This document shows positions 26,103 to 35,250 of a stretch of 64,000 nucleotides of DNA, piece by piece. Numbering within the stretch: the stretch's first letter is position 1; every line of letters starts with the position of its first letter. Both the position numbers and the translations under genes were made by a program. The notes below the pieces were generated by a model. The model was not told the DNA's origin, did not search any database, and saw only the letters and a list, made by a program, of their open reading frames with translations. This DNA is from an uncultured cyanobacterium (GTDB taxonomy: Bacteria > Cyanobacteriota > Cyanobacteriia > Cyanobacteriales > FACHB-T130), in NCBI GenBank assembly GCA_936920195.1, contig CAKZHE010000265.1, forward strand, positions 1-64,000. Reading direction: 5' to 3'.

Positions 26103-26897
26103 ATGTTAATTCATATTCACATTCCCAAAAATGCTGGTACTACTGTAGACTCAATTCTAAAAAGAAATTTTGGGGAACGTTATTATGACTTTTATACTGA
26201 CAGGAATGGAAAATTTTTAACTCAATCTGAATTCATTCAGTTAGTTAAAAAAATCCAACCTTATACTGATGTTCTTTCTGCACATGATATTCATCCTTTA
26301 GAGCAAGAAACATCTAAACAACTTGAATTGAACTACTTTACACTGATTCGACATCCAGTAGAACGAGCCAGGTCTTTATATTACCATGAAAGAAGAAATA
26401 CGGGAAAAAACCATATTTCTCAAAAATCATTTCACGAATATGTTCAAGAAAGATCAAAAGAAGATCGAGCAATTAGTAATTGGCAAACTTATAATATTGG
26501 CGGAGAGGCTGATTTTTTTAAAGCAAAGAAAATTTTGGATAATTTTGCTTTAGTCGGATTAGTTGAAAAATTTGATGAATCCCTTTTATTACTGCGTGAG
26601 AAATTTAAAAAAGGCTTAAATAAAAATAAGCTAATTAATCTGAATATTTTTTATCAACAGCAAAATATTTCTCAAAGCAAAATAGTAACTGAACCAATGG
26701 GAGAAGAAAAAACCTTAGAAAAACTGATAGAAATGAATCAGGAAGATTTACAGCTTTTTGAATATGCCTCTACTCGCTTAAATATAGAAATAAGTAAAAT
26801 TAATAACTTTCAAATCCAGAAAAATATCTTTCAAACCACTAATCTTCTGTATAATAGGGTCAATCAAATCAGATGGTCATTAAAATCTCTCAACTAA
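26103..26897 (+). CDS. Sulfotransferase (PAPS-dependent, polysaccharide type)
   Basis: 264 residues. The 5'-phosphosulfate loop HIPKNAGTT is at residues 6-13 and the 3'-phosphate motif LIRHPVERARSLYY at about 81-94, as in heparan-type sulfotransferases (Sulfotransfer_2). The sequence between has the alternating helix pattern of the family. No signal peptide or membrane segment is seen, so it would act in the cytoplasm on lipid-linked sugars. Together with cysC at 20.8 kb it gives the locus both PAPS synthesis and use. About 185 bp of non-coding DNA precede it. Confidence 0.88.
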   Translation: MLIHIHIPKNAGTTVDSILKRNFGERYYDFYTDRNGKFLTQSEFIQLVKKIQPYTDVLSAHDIHPLEQETSKQLELNYFTLIRHPVERARSLYYHERRNTGKNHISQKSFHEYVQERSKEDRAISNWQTYNIGGEADFFKAKKILDNFALVGLVEKFDESLLLLREKFKKGLNKNKLINLNIFYQQQNISQSKIVTEPMGEEKTLEKLIEMNQEDLQLFEYASTRLNIEISKINNFQIQKNIFQTTNLLYNRVNQIRWSLKSLN

Positions 26898-26907
26898 TTT
26901 TAGTTTA

Positions 26908-27834
26908 ATGTTTCCCGAATCGCCTAGAATTTCAATAGTTACTCCTTCATTTAACCAAGCTAAATTTTTGGAGCTAACTATCCAAAGCGTTCTCAACCAA
27001 AAATATCCCAATTTGGAGTATATTGTTGTTGATGGTGGCTCAAAGGACGAAAGTTTAGATATTATCAAAAAATATGAAAAGGATTTCTATTTTTGGTGTA
27101 GTGAATCAGATGATGGACAATACGATGCCATTAACCAGGGCTTTTATCATGCTACCGGAGAGATTATGGCATGGATAAATAGTGATGATATGTATTTGCC
27201 TTGGGCATTAAAGACTGTAGCTAGTATTTTTTCTCAGTTTCCTCAAGTAGAATGGCTAACTACAGCACAATTAGGTTTATGGGATGCCCAAGGGTTTTGT
27301 GTGGGGTTTTATCCTGTTGTTGGTTATAATAAAGAAGCTTTTCTCGATGGTGGCTATGTACCTTGGGGAAAAGATAAATTCGGGTTTTCTCTGGGTTGGA
27401 TTCAACAAGAATCAACTTTCTGGCGGCGTAGTTTGTGGGAGAAAGTAGGAGGGTATATTAATACTGAGTTTAAACTAGCTAGTGATTTTGATCTATGGTC
27501 GCGTTTTTATCTTCACGCCGATTTGTACGCGACAACTTCACCATTAGGAGGTTTTCGTCGTCATTGTGAACAAAAAACCAGTTTAAGTGCTGACTCTCGG
27601 TTACAACAATATATGACCGAAGTAGAACAATCTTTGGAGAATATGCGTCAATTGTCAAATTGGAAGACTAATCAAGCAAGAAAGTTATCAATACAGTTAA
27701 ATATTAATAAGCTTCCTAAAGTTAAACATTTTATTCAGTCAAAGTATGGTTATCTTGGTAAAAAGATTATTAGAAAAAATATCGATCAATTTGATGCTTC
27801 TTGGGAAATTCAAGAATATAAATTTTTACCATAA
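26908..27834 (+). CDS. GT2-family glycosyltransferase
   Basis: 308 residues, GT-A fold. Begins ISIVTPSFNQAKFLELTIQSV, followed by VVDGGSKDESLDIIKKYE and the metal-binding IMAWINSDDMYLP (DD at the DxD position). EQKTSLSADSRLQQYM near the C-terminal third may be the acceptor loop. It is 10 bp after the sulfotransferase gene, so the two are probably co-transcribed. Sugar donor and acceptor cannot be named. Confidence 0.9.
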   Translation: MFPESPRISIVTPSFNQAKFLELTIQSVLNQKYPNLEYIVVDGGSKDESLDIIKKYEKDFYFWCSESDDGQYDAINQGFYHATGEIMAWINSDDMYLPWALKTVASIFSQFPQVEWLTTAQLGLWDAQGFCVGFYPVVGYNKEAFLDGGYVPWGKDKFGFSLGWIQQESTFWRRSLWEKVGGYINTEFKLASDFDLWSRFYLHADLYATTSPLGGFRRHCEQKTSLSADSRLQQYMTEVEQSLENMRQLSNWKTNQARKLSIQLNINKLPKVKHFIQSKYGYLGKKIIRKNIDQFDASWEIQEYKFLP

Positions 27835-27858
27835 ACATTTAGATATTTGTTGTTGATT

Positions 27859-29091
27859 ATGAAAGTTTTACAAGTTAATTATAGCGATCATCTTCGTGGT
27901 GGCGGCAGTGCGATCGCCATGTATCGGCTTCACTTAGGCTTAAAAAAAGCAGGTGTTGACAGCAAAATATTATGCGGTAACAAAAGTCTTGATTCTGATG
28001 ATTCAGTCCAAATTAAGCGAAATTATCGTTTAGAGTCAACTTTAAAAAGCATTACTTCTCGATTAGGACTAAATGATATTCATTGTCATAGTTCGTTCAA
28101 AATCAAAGAAGAGCAAATTTATCAGGAAGCAGATGTCCTCAATTTCCATCTTATTCATAGTAACTTTTTTAATTATTTAGCTATTCCTAGCTTAACCAAA
28201 GAAAAACCTGCTGTATTCACTCTTCATGATATGTGGAGTATGACTGGACATTGCGCCTATAGCTATGATTGCGATCGCTGGAAAATTGGTTGTGGGAAAT
28301 GCCCTTACCCTAATACTCAGCCTGCTATTAATAGAGACAATTCTCACCTAGAATGGAAACTCAAAGAATGGGTTTATAATCATTCTAATTTAACGATTGT
28401 TGCTGATAGTCATTGGTTAACACAGAAAGCCAAAGCAAGTATCTTAAATAAATTTTCAATCCATCATATTCCCTATGGGCTAGATACTGATATTTATCAA
28501 CCTCTTAATTCTCAATTCTGTCGTAATTTATTAGGAATAGCTCCAGAAAAGAAAGTATTAATGTTTAGCGCTGTAGATCTGAAAGATTTACGAAAAGGAG
28601 GAGATTTATTAATCAAAGTCTTACAAAGCTTACCTAAATCCCTTAAAAACGAAGTCATACTCATGGTATTGGGTGAAGGTGGCGAAGCATTGGTCAAATC
28701 AGTTGATTTTCCTACAATGAATTTCGGTTATGTGAGTAGCGATCGCCTGAAAGCCATTCTTTATTCAGCGGCAGATTTATTCTTATTACCTTCTCGTGCA
28801 GAAGCCTTTGGTATAGTAGCCCAAGAAGCGGCCTCTTGTGGAATACCAACTGTTGCCTTTAATCTAGGTGGTATTCCTGATGTTGTTCGTCAAAATGTCA
28901 ATGGCTATCTAGCTAAAGCGGAAAATATTCAAGATTTTGCCCAAGGAATTATTCAATTATTAGAAGATGATAATTTAAGAAAAACAATGGGTTACTCTGG
29001 AAGGGAGATCGCCCTTTTGGAGTACCCATTAGAATTGCAAGCAAAACGATATATTGAACTATATGAACATCTATTATCCAAAAAAAGTTAA
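27859..29091 (+). CDS. GT4-family glycosyltransferase
   Basis: 410 residues from the ATG at 27859; a TTG 12 bp upstream is less likely. GT-B fold: N-terminal MKVLQVNYSDHLRGGGSAIAMYRLH, a cysteine-rich segment HCAYSYDCDRWKIGCGKCP of the kind seen in several exopolysaccharide GT4 enzymes, and the C-terminal donor-site helix LLPSRAEAFGIVAQEAAS with the EX7E pattern. The last 18 bp overlap the convergent gene at 29074. HIP1 octamers occur here although they are absent over long stretches on either side. Confidence 0.9.
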   Translation: MKVLQVNYSDHLRGGGSAIAMYRLHLGLKKAGVDSKILCGNKSLDSDDSVQIKRNYRLESTLKSITSRLGLNDIHCHSSFKIKEEQIYQEADVLNFHLIHSNFFNYLAIPSLTKEKPAVFTLHDMWSMTGHCAYSYDCDRWKIGCGKCPYPNTQPAINRDNSHLEWKLKEWVYNHSNLTIVADSHWLTQKAKASILNKFSIHHIPYGLDTDIYQPLNSQFCRNLLGIAPEKKVLMFSAVDLKDLRKGGDLLIKVLQSLPKSLKNEVILMVLGEGGEALVKSVDFPTMNFGYVSSDRLKAILYSAADLFLLPSRAEAFGIVAQEAASCGIPTVAFNLGGIPDVVRQNVNGYLAKAENIQDFAQGIIQLLEDDNLRKTMGYSGREIALLEYPLELQAKRYIELYEHLLSKKS

Positions 29092-29994
29092 TAATTTAGC
29101 GAATCTCGGATGAATAAGGAGATATTCTTCTTTCTTGATAGCTAATTCTCTCAAATAGTTATTTAACCCAAAAGCATCTTTTAAGAACTTTTTACGAAAG
29201 AAAGTCATAGGTTCTATATAATAACTAGAATTAGACATTAATGCTTTAATTCCAGCATAGTGAATTACCTTAGCTTCATTATTATCTAAAACTGGCTGTG
29301 AGTCCTCTATCAGAAAATGGTTTTTTAGCTCTTCTTGCTCGTAATCCTGTACGATAATTTGTATATCAGATTGTCCTAATCGAAAATTCCCCTTATCGGC
29401 TCCTAAAAACATCATAAAATTAAGAAAACCCATTTCACCTGGGAAGAACATTGTGGGATTGTTTAGTTGCAAATCTAGCATTTCAATGTATTGCTCTAAA
29501 GGAAATAAACCCCGTTTGGCAAGTATGACCCCCGTACAAACGTAATCACGATTTTGCCAGCTAAAATCAGGAAAATGCTGTCCAATTTTTTTCGTATCAA
29601 AAAACCATTTGTTAACATCAGTATCAGAATAAATAGTTTTTGGTTGATCAATGATTAAATCATACTGTTGAAAATTAGCATATTTTAAAATATCTCCCCA
29701 TACAATAGTATCTGCATCTAACAGTAGAAAATACTCAAAAGGACTTTCCCAAAAAGCAATCATTTTAGTAACACCGTACCCAAAGCTTCTCTGTCTGAGT
29801 ATTTTATTAGATACATTATTATGATTGATAATTTGAACTCCATAAGCTTTTTGCAAATCAGATACACTAAAAGTTCCATCAATCAGTAAACAAATAGGGA
29901 TATCTCCCAAAAAATAGCGGATACTGGCGCAACAAGCTTTAGTTGACCAATAATCACTTTTACAGCAGACAACGATAATACCAAAATTTTTCAT
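29074..29994 (-). CDS. Putative GT-A nucleotide-sugar transferase
   Basis: 306 residues. The N-terminus IIVVCCKSDYWSTKACCASIR and FLLLDADTIVWGDILK (acidic D-A-D motif) fit a GT-A sugar transferase of the GT8/GT32-like or unclassified group; VIHYAG later could complete the active site. Its overall identity is weaker than for the GT2 genes. It is one of two minus-strand genes inside an otherwise plus-strand core, together with the FkbM gene 32 bp upstream of its start, so the pair looks like an inserted or inverted block. Confidence 0.65.
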   Translation of the reverse strand: MKNFGIIVVCCKSDYWSTKACCASIRYFLGDIPICLLIDGTFSVSDLQKAYGVQIINHNNVSNKILRQRSFGYGVTKMIAFWESPFEYFLLLDADTIVWGDILKYANFQQYDLIIDQPKTIYSDTDVNKWFFDTKKIGQHFPDFSWQNRDYVCTGVILAKRGLFPLEQYIEMLDLQLNNPTMFFPGEMGFLNFMMFLGADKGNFRLGQSDIQIIVQDYEQEELKNHFLIEDSQPVLDNNEAKVIHYAGIKALMSNSSYYIEPMTFFRKKFLKDAFGLNNYLRELAIKKEEYLLIHPRFAKLLTFFG

Positions 29995-30026
29995 GATTTG
30001 AGTGAGAAAAGATTATTTACAGCAGT

Positions 30027-30815
30027 TTAGACTAGGTAAGCAATACTGTCTCCCGTTAGAAAAGAAATAACTTTATATTGTTTTTTTTCTAAAAATTTAA
30101 TACAATTTATTTTATCATTTATACTTAAATGTATATGTTCATACAAAATAATTGATGGCTTAATTTGATTGTAGTCGATGCTTTTAATTATTTCATAGTC
30201 ATATCCTTCTGTATCTATATGAAGAAAATCAATTTTGCTAACTTTATGTTTTTTTAATAGCTGTTCAATAGTCATACAAGACAATTTTTCTGATACGATA
30301 TAATTCTCAATGTCTGGAATTAATTTTTTATGCTTCAAGATATGTTCAATATCAAATGAACCTAGTCCTTTCGCCCAGATAGGAATATTATTTTCCTGGT
30401 AATCCGCCTGTTTAATATTAAGATAGTAAAAAAGTTTTTCCTTAATAGCTGAATTGTTGACAATAGCAACATTCTCAAGAATAATTTGGTTGAATTGTTT
30501 ATAGTTTTGTTGTAATTCCATAAAAAAAGTTTTTACTGGCTCAACACAAACTCCTTGCCATCTATACCGATTAATAAAAAAATAGATTGGATCGCCTGTT
30601 ACACCATCATTAGCCCCTATTTTTACAAAAAAAGTTTTATCATTTTCCAAAGGTTTCATTAAAGGTTTCATTAAAGATAATAAATTACTCGGATCAAGAA
30701 ACACTCTAAATTCAATAGGTAGTAAGGAATTTTCTATAAGCAACTTTTTACCTAAATTACTTTCAACAATGCTTCGTTTTATTTTTCTTATAAAAGACTT
30801 AATTGAATTTGCCAT
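30027..30815 (-). CDS. FkbM-family methyltransferase
   Basis: 262 residues: FFVKIGANDGVTGDPIYFFI (motif I), GVCVEPVKTFFMELQ (acidic binding strand) and FLHIDTEGYDYEIIKSID (family hallmark). It is the upstream gene of the minus-strand pair and divergent from the GT2 gene at 30867. Very AT-rich; no HIP1 site. Confidence 0.88.
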   Translation of the reverse strand: MANSIKSFIRKIKRSIVESNLGKKLLIENSLLPIEFRVFLDPSNLLSLMKPLMKPLENDKTFFVKIGANDGVTGDPIYFFINRYRWQGVCVEPVKTFFMELQQNYKQFNQIILENVAIVNNSAIKEKLFYYLNIKQADYQENNIPIWAKGLGSFDIEHILKHKKLIPDIENYIVSEKLSCMTIEQLLKKHKVSKIDFLHIDTEGYDYEIIKSIDYNQIKPSIILYEHIHLSINDKINCIKFLEKKQYKVISFLTGDSIAYLV

Positions 30816-30866
30816 TTATCGACTCACTATTAATATGGTAGTATAGCTGAATATTTTAAAATTGTG

Positions 30867-31709
30867 ATGAAACTAAATAACTTCTTCTTGAGCAAACAAG
30901 ACTTTCAACCACCGAAAGTTACTATTGTAACCCCTAGTTACAATCAAGGACAATACCTAGAAGCAACAATCCAGTCTGCTGTACGACAAGAATACCCATC
31001 CCTAGAATATATCATAATTGACGGTGGAAGTACCGATAATTCTGTAGAAATTATTAAAAAATATGAATCATTTCTAACCCATTGGGTGAGCGAGAAGGAC
31101 AATGGACAAAGTGATGCCCTGAATAAAGGATTTGCTAGAGCAACAGGGGATATCATGGGATGGCTCAATAGTGACGATCTGCTAGCGGAAGGGGCTTTAC
31201 ATTATCTGGCTCAAGCTTATCAATCTGGGTTACATTGGTGGACTGGAGGAGTATCCAGGATTTTGATTGACGATTCATTTATAGCTTACGATCCTCAAAA
31301 AGTCAAATCTGTTTCCTATCAAGAAATTCTTCATGCTAGAATTATTGTCGATCAGGTATCTACTTTCTGGACTCGCGAACTATGGCAAGAAACCGGAAGT
31401 TATATCAAAAATTTACACCTAGCTATGGATTATGAATTGTGGTTGCGTTTTGCTAAAATCACTCCATCTACCCCCATCCATCAAACTTTGGGTATTTTCC
31501 GCAATCATCAAGATGCGAAAACAGGAACAACAGACAATTATCGGTTATATTTAGAAGAGTGCGACCAAGTTAGAAAGACTATTTATGATAAAATTGGATA
31601 TAACCCCTGGATCAAAAACTTATTAATCGCTTATTGGACAAGATCTGCTTCAGCTAGACGAAGTGACTGGAAAAGTTGGATTGGCAGAAGACCCATGCCT
31701 TATGTGTAA
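30867..31709 (+). CDS. GT2-family glycosyltransferase
   Basis: 280 residues from the ATG at 30867; a GTG one codon earlier is equally in frame. GT-A core: VTIVTPSYNQGQYLEATIQSA, IDGGSTDNSVEIIKKYE and the metal motif GWLNSDDLLAEGA. It is close in sequence to the GT2 gene at 26908, sharing the PSYNQ/PSFNQ, DGGS and NSDD segments. It probably starts a new transcript, being divergent from the minus-strand pair. Confidence 0.9.
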   Translation: MKLNNFFLSKQDFQPPKVTIVTPSYNQGQYLEATIQSAVRQEYPSLEYIIIDGGSTDNSVEIIKKYESFLTHWVSEKDNGQSDALNKGFARATGDIMGWLNSDDLLAEGALHYLAQAYQSGLHWWTGGVSRILIDDSFIAYDPQKVKSVSYQEILHARIIVDQVSTFWTRELWQETGSYIKNLHLAMDYELWLRFAKITPSTPIHQTLGIFRNHQDAKTGTTDNYRLYLEECDQVRKTIYDKIGYNPWIKNLLIAYWTRSASARRSDWKSWIGRRPMPYV

Positions 31710-31738
31710 TATCTAACATTTTATTTTTGTCAAAAACA

Positions 31739-32797
31739 ATGAATAGCCCTTTAGTTACGACAATCATTGATACATACAACCACGAGAAATTCATTGAAAA
31801 AGCGATTAGGAGCGTTCTTGAACAAGAGCTAGATGGCTATAATCTAGAAATTATCGTGATTGATGATGGTTCTACAGATAACACTCCTGAAATTATTAAA
31901 AATTTTATTCCGAGAGTCCGTTATATTCGTAAAAATAACGGTGGACAAGCAACCGCTTTTAATGTTAGTATTCCTGAAGCACAAGGAGAAATAATTGCTT
32001 TTTTAGATGGAGATGACTGGTGGGAAAAAAATAAACTGAAAACCGTGTTAGAAGTATTAGCACAAAAGCCGCAAATTGGCGCGGTGGGACATGGTATTAT
32101 TGAAATGTATGCTGATGGAAAAGAACATTTAGTTGCAGCCAGTCAGCCCTTGGAAATTCATCTACAAAACAAATCATCTGCGTTGGTTTTTCGAGATATT
32201 AAATGTTTGCTGGGGACAAGTCGTTTTACCGCTAGAAAAACTATCTTAGCACAAATTTTACCGATTCCCGAACAATTAACTGTAGAAGCAGATGAATATA
32301 TGTTTACTATCGCAGCAACTCTATCCCCAGTGGTAGTGATCCAACAAGCATTAACCTATTATCGACTGCATGGAGGAAATTTATATCAAATTCAAAATTA
32401 CGATCGAACTAAATTATGGCGAAAATATCAAGTTTTAGCGGGATTAATTCAAAAATTACCTCCAAAACTAACTGAATTGGGACTTCACAAAGAAGTCATA
32501 GATATTCTGATCGCTCCCATTTGGGTAGAAGCCGAACGTTTACGTCTTTCAATGCAAGGGGGAACTCCCTGGCAAACTTTTATAGTTGAGCAAGCCGCCT
32601 ATAATTTATCCCAAGGTAAAGGCAATAAAATAAAGACGCTCAAACATTACTTCTTCAAAAATCTAGTTTTTGCTTTGGCATTATTGATGACTCCACAGTT
32701 GTTCTATCAAATCAGAAGTAAATATGCTGCGATCAATAATTCTCAGAAGAAAACACTGGATAAAACTCAAACCTTTATTAACTTAACTGGCAGTTAA
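31739..32797 (+). CDS. GT2-family glycosyltransferase
   Basis: 352 residues from the ATG at 31739; earlier in-frame starts overlap the previous gene. Core motifs: VTTIIDTYNHEKFIEKAIRSV, VIDDGSTDNTPEIIKNF and FLDGDDWWEKNKL. The C-terminal 100 residues hold an amphipathic or hydrophobic helix (FFKNLVFALALLMTPQLFYQI) that may sit at the membrane, as in several polysaccharide glycosyltransferases. Confidence 0.88.
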   Translation: MNSPLVTTIIDTYNHEKFIEKAIRSVLEQELDGYNLEIIVIDDGSTDNTPEIIKNFIPRVRYIRKNNGGQATAFNVSIPEAQGEIIAFLDGDDWWEKNKLKTVLEVLAQKPQIGAVGHGIIEMYADGKEHLVAASQPLEIHLQNKSSALVFRDIKCLLGTSRFTARKTILAQILPIPEQLTVEADEYMFTIAATLSPVVVIQQALTYYRLHGGNLYQIQNYDRTKLWRKYQVLAGLIQKLPPKLTELGLHKEVIDILIAPIWVEAERLRLSMQGGTPWQTFIVEQAAYNLSQGKGNKIKTLKHYFFKNLVFALALLMTPQLFYQIRSKYAAINNSQKKTLDKTQTFINLTGS

Positions 32798-32829
32798 GTT
32801 AACATCTTAAAAAACCTTGTTCTAATTAA

Positions 32830-34506
32830 ATGAAAGAAAAAATGCTGACTCTAGGAATAAATTATCAAGGATTGCATGATTCCTCTGCGTGTATTATGCG
32901 AGATGGAAAAATCTTATTTGCGACAGCAGAGGAAAGGGTAAGTAGGATTAAACATGATAGTAGGTTTCCAGTTAACGCTATTAAAGCCTGTTTAGATTAT
33001 GCCAAAGTTCAACCTGATGAATTAGACTATATTTGCTTTGGTTGGCCTAGGGCAGAACAGGCTTATTTTTACGAAACCAAATCATTTCTGACAGGTAAAC
33101 TCAAATCTGACTGGTTTGGCTCAACACTATCATTTACAAGAAATTGGTTTCAGAAAGGGGGTATGAACCAATTTAAAAATGCTTTTGGTTCAACTTCTGC
33201 AACTGTTATTCAGGTCGATCATCATTTGGCTCATGCAATTAGTGCGTATGCTTTTTCTGGTTTTAAAGAGGCAACAATAGTTATTATAGATGGCAGCGGT
33301 GCATGGGAAACAACCTCAATTTGGTATGGACATGATGGCAAACTAGATCCTGTATTAACTATACCTTGGCCTAATTCTTTGGGTCTATTTTATGCTGAGT
33401 TTACTCATTATTTAGGTTTCCAAAAATATAGCGATGAATGGAAAGTTATGGGATTGGCTCCCTATGGACAACCAGGTATTGATTTATCAAATTTCATTCG
33501 GATAGATTCTCCCTATTGGGTAGATGGTAAGGGATTATTGGGCGATCGCTACGATGATGTGTCAGCAATTAGTCGGGTACTGGGGGATAAAAGAGAACCA
33601 GAAAGCAAGATTGAACAACGACATCAAGATATTGCTTATGCTGTTCAAGAAGCTTGCGAGCAATGTATGCTACAAGTCGTAAAAATGGCAATTGAAAAAA
33701 CAGGGTGCCGCAACTTATGTTTAGCAGGAGGAGTTGCACTTAATTCTAAAGCAAATGGTAAAATTTTCACTTCTGGTTTAGTAGACCAAATTTTTATCCA
33801 ACCAGCTGCCAGTGATGATGGTACAGCTTTAGGTGCAGCACTATTCCCTTATTTAAAAATCGATGGGAAATTGCCAATGACTACTATGCGAAATGCTTAT
33901 TTAGGACATGAATTTAGCGATCGGCATATTGAACAGTTGTTGAAAACCTATAAACTCCGTTATACCCATTTAGATAATCCTGCCGAAACAGCAGCCGAAA
34001 TGTTAGTTGAAAGTAAGATTATCGGATGGTTTCAAGGACGAATGGAATTTGGGCCTCGGGCATTAGGTAATCGTTCTATTTTATCCGATCCTCGACAACC
34101 AGAGATGAAAGATAAGGTCAATGATGCAGTTAAGTTTCGTGAATCTTGGCGACCATTTGCACCATCAATATTAGCAGAGTCAGTTGGAGATTATCTAGAA
34201 AATGTAAAAGATTCACCCTTTATGATTCTCACTGACCAAGTTAAAGCAGATAAACAGTCGATAATCCCAGCAATTACTCATGTTGATGGTAGTGCGCGTC
34301 CGCAAACTGTAGAAAAAGAAATTAATCCTTTATATTGGCAATTAATTAAAGCCTTTGAACAGAAAACGGGTGTCCCTGTGGTGATGAACACTTCTTTCAA
34401 TTTAAGGGGAGAAGCAATAGTGTGTACTCCAGCCGAAGCAATCAGAACGTTTATGACTTCCGGGATGGACGCTTTATTTTTGGGCAGCTATATATTAGAA
34501 AAGTGA
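32830..34506 (+). CDS. NodU/CmcH-family carbamoyltransferase
   Basis: 558 residues; start at 32830 or at the ATG 12 bp later. N-terminal domain with LGINYQGLHDSSACIMRDG and VDHHLAHAISAYAFSGF, then the actin-like ATP fold with CLAGGVALNSKANGKI, and the C-terminal Carbam_trans_C domain with EFGPRALGNRSILSDPR and VVMNTSFNLRGEAIVCTPAEAI. The family transfers a carbamoyl group from carbamoyl phosphate through a carbamoyl-adenylate to a hydroxyl, as in Nod factors and some antibiotics. Here a sugar hydroxyl of the polymer or its precursor is the likely acceptor. Intact. Confidence 0.93.
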   Translation: MKEKMLTLGINYQGLHDSSACIMRDGKILFATAEERVSRIKHDSRFPVNAIKACLDYAKVQPDELDYICFGWPRAEQAYFYETKSFLTGKLKSDWFGSTLSFTRNWFQKGGMNQFKNAFGSTSATVIQVDHHLAHAISAYAFSGFKEATIVIIDGSGAWETTSIWYGHDGKLDPVLTIPWPNSLGLFYAEFTHYLGFQKYSDEWKVMGLAPYGQPGIDLSNFIRIDSPYWVDGKGLLGDRYDDVSAISRVLGDKREPESKIEQRHQDIAYAVQEACEQCMLQVVKMAIEKTGCRNLCLAGGVALNSKANGKIFTSGLVDQIFIQPAASDDGTALGAALFPYLKIDGKLPMTTMRNAYLGHEFSDRHIEQLLKTYKLRYTHLDNPAETAAEMLVESKIIGWFQGRMEFGPRALGNRSILSDPRQPEMKDKVNDAVKFRESWRPFAPSILAESVGDYLENVKDSPFMILTDQVKADKQSIIPAITHVDGSARPQTVEKEINPLYWQLIKAFEQKTGVPVVMNTSFNLRGEAIVCTPAEAIRTFMTSGMDALFLGSYILEK

Positions 34507-34590
34507 TTTTTGATATCCTTATCTACTAACTAAAGCAGTATCAAAGCCACTAGCAAATCATCAAATGGAATTGTCAATTAGGAGAAGATT

Positions 34591-35223
34591 ATGCCAAAAA
34601 TGTATGTACCCTATATCAAAGAAACTTGGAGTGCATTTAAATTCAAGCACCCCATATTCCAGTTAATTGGTCTTCGAGGTATAATTGCCGGACACACTGA
34701 AACCGAGGAAAAACTGCTAAAAAAGTATGCTAAAGGTTGCAAAAATGTAGTTGAGATAGGTATAGCCGAAGGAGCTTCTGCGGGTGAACTCAGACCTGTT
34801 ATAGATCAAAATGCTACTCTTTACCTAATTGATCCTTTTCTATCAGGACGTATTCCATATCTTAGTTTTACTAAAATGGTTGCTCATCGCTACGTCGGCA
34901 TTTCCAATAACGCTAGTGTCTGCTGGATAGAAGACTTTAGCTATAATGCTGTAAAGACATGGAATAAAACAATCGACTTTTTGTTTATTGATGGCGACCA
35001 CTCTTATGAAGCTTGTTTGCGAGATTGGACAGAATGGAGTCCATTTATAGTCAAAGGTGGAATTGTCGCTTTTCATGATGGTAGGATTTTTGCTGGTGGT
35101 TGGACAACTGAAAATACAGGATCGGTTATGGTTGTAAACGATCTATTTAGAAATCAATATAATCCAGATTGGCAAATTGTGGATGAAGCAGATTCTGTTG
35201 TGGTGGTAAAAAGAATTAATTAG
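34591..35223 (+). CDS. Class I SAM methyltransferase (Methyltransf_24/CmcI-like)
   Basis: 210 residues: VVEIGIAEGASAGELRPVI (SAM motif I), YLIDPFLSG and FLFIDGDHSYEACLRDW with FHDGRIF, the metal-binding DGDH...HD pattern of catechol- or CmcI-like methyltransferases. An AGGAGA site precedes the ATG by about 8 bp. The neighbouring carbamoyltransferase and methyltransferase genes echo the cephamycin CmcH/CmcI pairing, but here a sugar target is likely. Confidence 0.8.
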   Translation: MPKMYVPYIKETWSAFKFKHPIFQLIGLRGIIAGHTETEEKLLKKYAKGCKNVVEIGIAEGASAGELRPVIDQNATLYLIDPFLSGRIPYLSFTKMVAHRYVGISNNASVCWIEDFSYNAVKTWNKTIDFLFIDGDHSYEACLRDWTEWSPFIVKGGIVAFHDGRIFAGGWTTENTGSVMVVNDLFRNQYNPDWQIVDEADSVVVVKRIN

Positions 35224-35250
35224 ATGAGATTTAAAAGGACTAACTAGGTT

